Source: Flavobacterium sp. UBA7680
GTDB taxonomy: Bacteria; Bacteroidota; Bacteroidia; Flavobacteriales; Flavobacteriaceae
Reading direction: 5' to 3'
Assembly (NCBI RefSeq): GCF_002482975.1
Contig: NZ_DLHA01000058.1
Location: 1 to 64,000, forward strand
Length of the DNA: 64,000 nt
Shown: positions 1-6,690 of the stretch, one piece after another
Layout: each line of letters begins with the position of its first letter
How positions within the stretch are numbered: the stretch's first letter is position 1
The notes under the pieces: model-generated
Told to the model about the DNA's origin: nothing
What the model saw: only the letters and a program-made list of their open reading frames with translations
Databases searched by the model: none
Made by a program: the position numbers and the translations under genes

Positions 1-783
1 CTCAGCAGTAACAGGACGGAAAGCCTCACAAATTCTTTCGTAAGTAGCTTGATCTCCACAAGTTCTTAACACCTCGTTAGAGAAGTTAGCGTGCATTCCA
101 GAACCATTCCAGTCAGTATCTCCTAGAGGTTTTGGGTGATATTCAATATAGTAACCATATTTCTCAGTCAAACGATCTAATAAGTAACGAGCAACCCAGA
201 TTTCGTCTCCGGCTTTTTTAGCACCTTTAGCGAATAATTGGAATTCCCATTGTCCGCAAGCAACCTCTTGGTTAATACCTTCAAAGTTAATTCCGGCAGC
301 GATACATAAATCAGCATGTTCTTCTACTAATTTTCTTCCGTGAGTGTTTTTTCCACCTACAGAGCAGTAGTACATACCTTGTGGAGCAGGATAACCTCCA
401 ACAGGGAAACCTAATGGCAATAAAGTTTTAGTATCCATGATGAAATATTCTTGTTCGAATCCAAACCAGAAATCATCATCTTCATCATCAATAGTAGCTC
501 TACCGTTAGAAGGGTGTGGCGTTCCATCAGCATACATAACTTCAGACATTACTAAATATCCGTTGATACGAGTTGGATCTGGATAGATTGCAACAGGAAC
601 TAACAAACAGTCAGATGAACCACCTTCAGCTTGTTTTGTTGACGAACCATCAAATGACCAATTTCCAAGTTCTTCTAATGTTCCTTTGAAATTTTCGTGT
701 TCTTCAACTTTAGTTTTACTTCTAAGATTTTGAGTTGGTTCGTATCCATCTAACCAAATGTACTCTAACTTAATTTTAGCCAT
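1..783 (-). CDS. glnA: Glutamine synthetase, type II (GSII), 3' end cut off
   Basis: ATP-dependent ligation of ammonia to glutamate in the cytoplasm. The 261 codons present begin at the ATG at 783-781 and run off the window edge without a stop. Visible are the short beta-grasp start (MAKIKLEYIWLDG, then NLRSKT), the catalytic-domain motif FGFEQEYFIMD, the GGYPAPQGMYYCSVGG segment and the NFEGINQEVACGQWEFQ block. These are typical of the small eukaryote-like GSII class of about 340 residues rather than bacterial GSI. It is divergent from a second, unrelated-size glutamine synthetase (GSIII) across a 427-base intergenic region. Confidence 0.95.
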   Translation of the reverse strand, partial: MAKIKLEYIWLDGYEPTQNLRSKTKVEEHENFKGTLEELGNWSFDGSSTKQAEGGSSDCLLVPVAIYPDPTRINGYLVMSEVMYADGTPHPSNGRATIDDEDDDFWFGFEQEYFIMDTKTLLPLGFPVGGYPAPQGMYYCSVGGKNTHGRKLVEEHADLCIAAGINFEGINQEVACGQWEFQLFAKGAKKAGDEIWVARYLLDRLTEKYGYYIEYHPKPLGDTDWNGSGMHANFSNEVLRTCGDQATYERICEAFRPVTAE

Positions 784-821
784 AATAATATAAATTTATT
801 TTTTTTGTTTTTTCGCTGGGT

Positions 822-829
822 CAAATATA
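822..829 (-). promoter_or_regulatory. Promoter -7 element for glnA
   Basis: Reads TATATTTG on the minus strand, an exact match to the Bacteroidota -7 consensus TAnnTTTG. The expected transcription start is about 815, giving a leader of roughly 30 bases. No clear TTG -33 element lies at the usual 17-23 base spacing. Confidence 0.6.
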
Positions 830-1154
830 GATTTATTTTTTTAGTCCTAAAAATTAGGGGGCTATTTTGTTGGGCGAAGTATAATTTTTTTGAGAAGCGC
901 AATTTTGATAGGGGTATATTCTAAAAAAAGCAATTTTAAATACTTAAAAAAAATAAATTCGTAAAAATAAAGGTAAGTTTTTGAATTTTAGGGTTAAGGA
1001 ATTATGAAAAAATGTTTATTTAATGAATAATACTGAGCTTTTTTGTTATATTTCTTTACAACATAATCACTATTCTTTAAAAAAGGCTTCATACGTTGAA
1101 AATTCTGCTTATAAAATTCTCGATTATAAGTTTAAAAAAGGGGCTTTTATTGTT

Positions 1155-1162
1155 TATATTTG
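1155..1162 (+). promoter_or_regulatory. Promoter -7 element for glnN
   Basis: TATATTTG matches TAnnTTTG and lies 48 bases before the ATG. The predicted start is about 1169. The -33 region is AT-rich without a clear TTG. The octamer is identical to the -7 element of the divergent glnA. Confidence 0.6.
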
Positions 1163-1210
1163 TTCCTCTTTTTTTAGTGAAAATTATTACGAATTTTTAA
1201 AATTATATAC

Positions 1211-3400
1211 ATGTCAACATTACGTTTTCAAGCTTTACAAGAAGCTTCTACAAGAAAGCCGGTACACTTTGAAGAAATTGATAAGAAATCGAATCTTTTT
1301 GGATCAAATGTGTTTAATGAGAAAGCAATGAAGCAGTTTTTAACTTCAGATGCTTTAAAAGGAGTAAGAGATGCCATTCAACACGGAACGAAAATAGAAC
1401 GTAAACTGGCAGATTATATCGCCATGGGAATGAAAGAATGGGCATTAGCAAAAGGTGTTACACATTATACGCACTGGTTTCAGCCATTAACAGGAACAAC
1501 TGCTGAAAAACATGATGCTTTTTTTGAAACATCATATGATGGAAGTGATCCTGTAGAAAAATTTGGAGGAGCGCAATTAGTACAGCAAGAACCGGATGCG
1601 TCAAGTTTTCCAAACGGCGGAATCAGAAATACATTCGAAGCAAGAGGATATACAGCTTGGGACCCAACTTCACCAGCCTTTATATATGGTACAACTTTAT
1701 GTATCCCAACCGTTTTTATCGCGTATACAGGTGAAGCCTTAGATAATAAAATACCTTTATTAAGAGCACTTTCTGCAATTGACGAAGCCGCTACAGAAGT
1801 TTGTAAATACTTTGACAAAAACGTAAAAAAAGTAACCGCAACTTTAGGATGGGAGCAGGAATATTTCCTAATCGATAAAGCTTTGGCAAATTCACGTCCG
1901 GATTTAGTAATGACAGGAAGAACCTTATTAGGACATACATCTGCAAAAGGACAGCAGTTAGACGACCATTATTTCGGATCTATCCCAACTCGCGCTCTTA
2001 CTTATATGAGAGATTTAGAGCAGGAATGTATGTTATTAGGAATTCCGGTAAAAACACGTCATAACGAAGTAGCGCCAAATCAATTTGAGCTTGCACCAAT
2101 TTTTGAAGAAACCAATCTTGCCGTAGACCATAACTCTTTATTAATGGATGTAATGCAGAGAGTGGCAGAACGTCATGATTTTAAAGTTTTATTTCACGAA
2201 AAACCATTTAAAGGAGTAAACGGTTCAGGAAAACATAACAACTGGTCATTGGCAACAGATACGGGAGTTAATTTATTGAGTCCGAGTAAAACGCCAATGA
2301 GTAATTTGCAGTTTTTGACTTTCTTTATTAATACGATAAAAGCAGTTAACGATTACGAAACTTTATTAAGAGCATCGATTGCAACAGCAAGTAACGATCA
2401 TAGGTTAGGTGCTAATGAAGCGCCGCCGGCTATTATTTCTGTTTTTATTGGAGCACAGTTAACAAAAGTTTTATCTGAATTAGAAAGTGTAACAACCGGA
2501 AAATTATCTCCGGAAGAAAAAACAGATCTTAAACTAAATGTAGTAGGTAAAATTCCAGATGTACTTTTAGATAATACAGACAGAAACAGAACTTCGCCTT
2601 TTGCTTTTACAGGAAATAAATTTGAGTTTAGAGCCGTTGGTTCAAATGCAAACTGCTCGAACGCAATGACAACTTTGAATGCTATTGTGGCAAAACAATT
2701 AATAGATTTTAAAAATGAAGTAGAGATCCTGATCGAGTCGAAAGACATGAAAAAGGACGATGCTATTTTTAATGTTTTAAGAGAATACATCAAACAATCT
2801 AAAAAGATTCTTTTTGAAGGTGATGGTTATAGCGATGCCTGGGAAAAAGAGGCAGCAAAAAGAGGTTTGAGCAACTTTAAAACAACTCCTGAAGCTATAA
2901 AAGCTAAAGTTTCTAAACAAGCTTTAGAATTATTTGCTGAATTGGGAATCTTTAATCACGTTGAAGCCGAAGCGCGTTACGAAATTGAATTAGAAGAATA
3001 TACTAAGAAAATCCAGATTGAAGGAAGAGTTTTAGGAGATATTGCCAGAAACCATGTAATTCCAACAGCAATTCGTTACCAAAATACATTAATTGAAAAT
3101 GTAAAAGGTTTAAAAGAAATCTTCGGGAAAGAATTTGAAACTATTGCAAAAGAGCAAATCACTTTGATCAAAGAAATTTCTGGTCATATTGAAGGAATCA
3201 ATTCTAAAGTTTTGGCCATGACCAATGAAAGAAAAAAGGCAAATCAGTTAACGGATGGTCAAAAAATGGCCGAAGCATATTGTAATACTGTAAAACCATA
3301 TTTTGAAGACATTCGTAATCACTGTGATAAATTAGAATTATTAGTGGATGATGAAAGCTGGACATTAACAAAATACAGAGAATTATTGTTTACTAAATAA
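1211..3400 (+). CDS. glnN: Glutamine synthetase, type III (GSIII)
   Basis: A large glutamine synthetase of 729 residues, the usual length for GSIII, which forms double-hexamer rings. Recognisable family blocks are the N-terminal NLFGSNVFNEKAM region, THYTHWFQPLTGTTAEKHD, the metal-binding GWEQEYFLID, VAPNQFELAPIFE, and GVNGSGKHNNWSL. The C-terminal 200 residues are helical and specific to GSIII. The ATG at 1211 is preceded by a good -7 element. A second glutamine synthetase of class II is divergent, so the organism has at least two types side by side. A terminator inside a dispersed repeat follows. Confidence 0.96.
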   Translation: MSTLRFQALQEASTRKPVHFEEIDKKSNLFGSNVFNEKAMKQFLTSDALKGVRDAIQHGTKIERKLADYIAMGMKEWALAKGVTHYTHWFQPLTGTTAEKHDAFFETSYDGSDPVEKFGGAQLVQQEPDASSFPNGGIRNTFEARGYTAWDPTSPAFIYGTTLCIPTVFIAYTGEALDNKIPLLRALSAIDEAATEVCKYFDKNVKKVTATLGWEQEYFLIDKALANSRPDLVMTGRTLLGHTSAKGQQLDDHYFGSIPTRALTYMRDLEQECMLLGIPVKTRHNEVAPNQFELAPIFEETNLAVDHNSLLMDVMQRVAERHDFKVLFHEKPFKGVNGSGKHNNWSLATDTGVNLLSPSKTPMSNLQFLTFFINTIKAVNDYETLLRASIATASNDHRLGANEAPPAIISVFIGAQLTKVLSELESVTTGKLSPEEKTDLKLNVVGKIPDVLLDNTDRNRTSPFAFTGNKFEFRAVGSNANCSNAMTTLNAIVAKQLIDFKNEVEILIESKDMKKDDAIFNVLREYIKQSKKILFEGDGYSDAWEKEAAKRGLSNFKTTPEAIKAKVSKQALELFAELGIFNHVEAEARYEIELEEYTKKIQIEGRVLGDIARNHVIPTAIRYQNTLIENVKGLKEIFGKEFETIAKEQITLIKEISGHIEGINSKVLAMTNERKKANQLTDGQKMAEAYCNTVKPYFEDIRNHCDKLELLVDDESWTLTKYRELLFTK

Positions 3401-3407
3401 TTTTTTT

Positions 3408-3520
3408 CGCCACGAATTGCACGAATTTTCACGAATTATATTTTTCAAAAATCATCCAATAGGATGATTTTTGTTTTTTAGAAGTAGAAATTTGTGAAAA
3501 TTTGTGCAATTCGTGGCAAA
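3408..3520. repeat. Dispersed inverted repeat of the CACGAATT family, copy 1
   Basis: The left arm (3408-3438) reads GCCACGAATTgCACGAATTT and continues with a third ACGAATT. The right arm (3489-3520) is its approximate reverse complement, ending in AATTCGTGGC. Four more full copies occur at 21364-21500, 33613-33677, 39269-39356 and 61087-61180. The loop of this copy holds the glnN terminator hairpin. Confidence 0.85.
3447..3480 (+). terminator. Rho-independent terminator after glnN
   Basis: AAAAATCATCC (3447-3457), four-base loop, GGATGATTTTT (3462-3472), then a T-rich run. It sits between the two arms of the surrounding inverted repeat. Confidence 0.75.
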
Positions 3521-3569
3521 CTTTTTTGAAACCTATATTTGAATAAGCCAAAGAATTAAAAAAAGGGAT

Positions 3570-3577
3570 TATCTTTG
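3570..3577 (+). promoter_or_regulatory. Promoter -7 element for purM
   Basis: TATCTTTG followed by CACC. The same 12-mer, TATCTTTGCACC, is found before mnmA at 41980. The start is expected near 3584, about 20 bases before the ATG. Confidence 0.65.
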
Positions 3578-3603
3578 CACCACATCAACACAAACTAATT
3601 TTC

Positions 3604-4782
3604 ATGAGTTCAGATTCTAGCAAAAGATATGCACAAAGAGGTGTTTCGGCATCAAAAGAAGACGTACATAACGCTATAAAAAATATTGACAAAGGTTTAT
3701 TTCCGCAGGCATTCTGTAAAATTGTTCCAGATTATTTAACTCAGGACAACGACCACTGCTTAATTATGCATGCCGACGGAGCGGGTACAAAATCATCTTT
3801 GGCCTATATGTACTGGAAAGAAACCGGAGATCTTTCGGTTTGGAAAGGAATCGCTCAGGACGCTTTAATCATGAATATTGACGATTTATTATGTGTTGGC
3901 GCAACCGATAATATTTTACTTTCTTCAACCATTGGAAGAAATAAAAACTTAATTCCGGCTGATGTTATTTCTGCAATTATCAACGGAACCGAAGAATTAA
4001 TCAACGAACTAAAATCTTTTGGCGTAACAATTCATTCAACTGGAGGCGAAACTGCCGATGTTGGAGATGTTGTTCGTACAATCATTGTGGACTCAACTGT
4101 TACAGCTCGTATGAAACGTGCTGATGTGGTAGACAATGCAAATATTAAAGCTGGAGACGTAATTGTTGGTTTGGCTTCTTTTGGACAAGCAACTTACGAA
4201 AAAGGATATAACGGAGGAATGGGAAGTAACGGATTAACTTCTGCCCGTCATGACGTTTTCGGAAAATACCTAGCTAAAAAATATCCTGAAAGTTACGATG
4301 CTGCTGTTCCCGAAGAATTAATTTATTCTGGTCAGGTTAATTTAACTGATGAAGTTGAAAACAGCCCGATAAATGCAGGTCAATTGGTACTTTCTCCAAC
4401 AAGAACTTACGCACCAATTATCAAGAAAATTTTAGATAAATACACGCCAAACGAAATTCACGGAATGGTGCATTGCAGCGGAGGTGCTCAGACTAAAATT
4501 TTACATTTCGTTCAAAATTTACACATTATAAAAGATAATTTATTCCCGGTTCCGCCATTGTTCAAGTTAATTCAGGAACAATCAAAAACCGACTGGAAAG
4601 AAATGTATCAGGTTTTCAACTGCGGTCACCGTATGGAAATTTACGTTCCTGAAAACATTGCACAAGATATTATTGAAATTTCAAAATCATTCAATGTTGA
4701 TGCCCAAATCGTAGGTAGAGTAGAAGCAGCCGATGCTAAAAAACTTACGATTACCAGCGAATACGGAACATTCGAATATTAA
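3604..4782 (+). CDS. purM: Phosphoribosylformylglycinamidine cyclo-ligase (AIR synthase)
   Basis: Converts FGAM to AIR with ATP in purine biosynthesis. At 392 residues it is longer than the roughly 345-residue E. coli enzyme, as is usual in Bacteroidota. It shows MHADGAGTKSSLAYMYW (the ATP/substrate-binding DGxGTK motif), DALIMNIDDLLCVGA, the glycine-rich HSTGGETADVGDVV block, the GMGSNGLTSARHDVF motif, and the C-terminal MVHCSGGAQTKI with FNCGHRMEIYV. The gene stands alone, with its own TATCTTTG promoter element and repeat DNA on both sides. guaA, another purine gene, lies 20 kb away. Confidence 0.93.
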   Translation: MSSDSSKRYAQRGVSASKEDVHNAIKNIDKGLFPQAFCKIVPDYLTQDNDHCLIMHADGAGTKSSLAYMYWKETGDLSVWKGIAQDALIMNIDDLLCVGATDNILLSSTIGRNKNLIPADVISAIINGTEELINELKSFGVTIHSTGGETADVGDVVRTIIVDSTVTARMKRADVVDNANIKAGDVIVGLASFGQATYEKGYNGGMGSNGLTSARHDVFGKYLAKKYPESYDAAVPEELIYSGQVNLTDEVENSPINAGQLVLSPTRTYAPIIKKILDKYTPNEIHGMVHCSGGAQTKILHFVQNLHIIKDNLFPVPPLFKLIQEQSKTDWKEMYQVFNCGHRMEIYVPENIAQDIIEISKSFNVDAQIVGRVEAADAKKLTITSEYGTFEY

Positions 4783-4846
4783 ATTTTTTTGAGGTACAAA
4801 GTTACAAAGGTTCAGAGTTACAAAGGTTTTAACATCTGAATTTTTA

Positions 4847-4905
4847 GTAGAGACGCACAGCAGTGCGTCTAACATTAGGAAAGACGCACTGCTGTGCGTC
4901 TCTAC
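4847..4905. repeat. Perfect 24-bp inverted repeat
   Basis: Arms 4847-4870 and 4882-4905 are perfect reverse complements, separated by 11 bases. Each arm is itself a near-palindrome (AGACGCAC/GTGCGTCT). Just upstream, 4797-4831 holds two tandem GTTACAAAGGTT units. It follows purM and could end its transcript, although no T-tract follows. Confidence 0.85.
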
Positions 4906-4926
4906 AATTTATAAAACGCCGGTATT

Positions 4927-5283
4927 ATGTACGAACTGCTTTTTTGGAGATATATAGACGAAATTTACCTAAACCATCATGAGGTTTACGAAGCTCTTGT
5001 TGAAAAAGAAGAAGTTGACGGTCTAGAGAAACTTCCTGTAGAGGTAATTATCAATCGTATCAATTCTGTTTTTTCAAAATGGGAAAGAGTTGATGAAAAC
5101 AGCTGGAAAAATAATGCAGGAAAAGGAGCGTTTCAGGTTATTACCACTCCGCAAAGTATTAAAATTGACTGTTATGGTACAGAAGGAAAAACCATGAATC
5201 AGTTAGTAGACTTGATGGGAGAATTCAAATGCCCGCTTTACGATCCGCAGGTTCCGGAACGTTATGATGAAATGAGTGAATAG
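4927..5283 (+). CDS. Conserved hypothetical protein, 118 aa
   Basis: A small soluble, acidic protein with no signal peptide or membrane segment, so probably cytoplasmic. I do not recognise a characterised family. The N-terminal half is helical and charged (VEKEEVDGLEKLPVEVIINRI). The C-terminal half looks like a beta region and ends QVPERYDEMSE. The start is the ATG just after the 24-bp inverted repeat. Codon use and composition match a normal gene. It is bounded by two intergenic repeat islands, so no operon context helps. Confidence 0.7.
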   Translation: MYELLFWRYIDEIYLNHHEVYEALVEKEEVDGLEKLPVEVIINRINSVFSKWERVDENSWKNNAGKGAFQVITTPQSIKIDCYGTEGKTMNQLVDLMGEFKCPLYDPQVPERYDEMSE

Positions 5284-5323
5284 TTTTTTACGAATATTTT
5301 GAGTGAAAATTGCAAAAAAAGTA

Positions 5324-5626
5324 TAGTCCCTACGGGACATTTTTATCGGATTTATTATTTTCTACCGACATTATACTCCTAACGGAGTAAGATATTCTAA
5401 GTAAATATCTCGTAGAGATTAAATATCGGTAGTTTTATATTTGTTATTACCAATATTTTAAGCAGAATAAGATATTCAAAGTAAATATCTCGTAGAGATT
5501 TAAATTTGATGTTTTTTGTTATCGATATTTTATTAGAGTAAGATATCAAAATAAAAATATCTCGTAGAGATTAAATATCGGTAGCCATAATGTATTTATA
5601 AGTTTCATATTGTCCCGTAGGGACTA
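5324..5626. repeat. Composite palindromic repeat island with three tandem units
   Basis: Bounded by a perfect 16-bp inverted repeat, TAGTCCCTACGGGACA at 5324-5339 and its reverse complement at 5611-5626. Inside are three roughly 48-bp units (about 5384-5432, 5464-5510, 5535-5584), each containing GTAAGATATnnnAA, then ATCTCGTAGAGATT. Each unit carries a mini-hairpin ATCTC-GTA-GAGAT. The element fills most of the 394-base gap between two genes, and I see no coding potential in it. Confidence 0.85.
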
Positions 5627-5677
5627 CATTTTTACTCAAAAAATGTCAGGAAATATTTAATTAACCTAAATAAACCA

Positions 5678-6286
5678 ATGAACCAAACATCAAATTTCAA
5701 TTTCACAGATAATATCATTTTAGAAGATGACTTCGTTTTACTACGTCCGATTCAGGAATCAGATGTAGAAAATTTATTAGAAATTTCTGAGAACGAACCA
5801 GAAACCTGGAAATATTCTTTAGTTGGTGCAGAAGGAAAAGACAATTTGATTAATTACATTCAATTGGCGATAAAAGAGAGAGAAAAACAAAAAGAATTTC
5901 CATTTATTGTTTTCGATAAAAAATCCCAAAAATATGCCGGTTCAACCCGTTTTTACGATATCAATCTTGATTTCAAAACGTTACAATTAGGTTATACTTG
6001 GTACGGATCAGCTTTTAGAGGAACTGGTTTAAACAAACACTGCAAATTTTTATTACTTCAATTCGCTTTTGAAACTCTTGGAATGGAGCGAGTAGAATTT
6101 CGTGCTGATAATAATAATGAAAGAAGCATCGCGGCAATGAAAAGTATCGGCTGTAAAATCGAAGGTGTTTTAAGAAGCAACATGCCAACACGAGACGGTA
6201 ATGTTCGTCGTGATTCTATCGTTTTAAGCATTCTAAAAAACGAATGGTTTGATCAGGTAAAAGAAAACCTAAAACGTAAGCTTTAA
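5678..6286 (+). CDS. GNAT family N-acetyltransferase, RimJ/RimL-like
   Basis: Transfers an acetyl group from acetyl-CoA to an amine. At 202 residues it is the size of the RimJ/RimL ribosomal-protein acetyltransferase group. Features are the N-terminal VLLRPIQESDVENLLEIS segment, the central TWYGSAFRGTGLNKHCKFLLLQFAF, which is the acetyl-CoA pyrophosphate loop (RGTGLN), and the typical VEFRADNNNERSIAAMKSIGCKIEGVLRSN ending of this subfamily. The substrate cannot be read from sequence. It is a lone gene between two repeat islands. Confidence 0.88.
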   Translation: MNQTSNFNFTDNIILEDDFVLLRPIQESDVENLLEISENEPETWKYSLVGAEGKDNLINYIQLAIKEREKQKEFPFIVFDKKSQKYAGSTRFYDINLDFKTLQLGYTWYGSAFRGTGLNKHCKFLLLQFAFETLGMERVEFRADNNNERSIAAMKSIGCKIEGVLRSNMPTRDGNVRRDSIVLSILKNEWFDQVKENLKRKL

Positions 6287-6289
6287 AAA

Positions 6290-6599
6290 GAGCCGTTAGG
6301 CTCATAAAATGGATCGATTCATTTTTAAACCGGATTGAAATCCGGCCCTACAATATAAACCGTTCCTTCGGAACTCTTGTTTATTGCGTATAAATATTAA
6401 ATGGATTAAAAATCCATTGTTTTAAAATGAATCTTTTTTTCGGAAAAAACTATTGGATTTTCATAGATCGAGCCAATTAAACATAATCATATTAAAGAGC
6501 CGCTAGGCTCGATTCATATTGTAGGGCTGGATTTTAATCCAGTTTAAAAGAATGAACAAGATAAAAATAGCCGTTAGGCTCGGCCGGATTTTAATTCGG
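6290..6599. repeat. Cluster of eight short hairpin repeats
   Basis: The gap before the mannosidase gene is packed with mini-palindromes. GAGCCGTTAGGCTC (6290-6303) has variants at 6497-6510 and 6569-6580. CCGGATTGAAATCCGG (6330-6345) has variants at 6527-6542 and 6584-6599. GTTCCTTCGGAAC is at 6362-6374 and ATGGATTAAAAATCCAT at 6401-6417. They alternate in a loosely repeated order and have no coding potential. Confidence 0.8.
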
Positions 6600-6690
6600 T
6601 TTTAAAATCATGTCTATTTTAAAATTTAAATTTTTTAAAACTATATTTTATCGTAATTTTCTGAACGAAACAATTACAGAAAATTACCCA

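Larger units (their letters stand above)
784..1210. other. Divergent intergenic region between two glutamine synthetase genes
   Basis: This 427-base region is very AT-rich and holds a TATATTTG -7 element facing each gene. An open frame at 1023-1331 overlaps the start of the GSIII gene in another frame and has low-complexity composition, so I do not call it. I see no further structure. Confidence 0.6.

Noticed and set aside
1023..1331. 102-codon open frame upstream of glnN
   Set aside because: It overlaps the well-supported start of glnN in another frame, contains the glnN promoter element, and has a composition typical of AT-rich non-coding DNA.
5324..5626. CRISPR array
   Set aside because: Three units of about 48 bp with internal hairpins and irregular spacing are bounded by inverted repeats. 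There are no unique equal-length spacers and no cas genes.
6610..6690. N-terminal extension of the GH92 gene
   Set aside because: The extra 27 residues precede a clean signal peptide that starts at the ATG at 6691, and the upstream DNA is the end of a repeat island.
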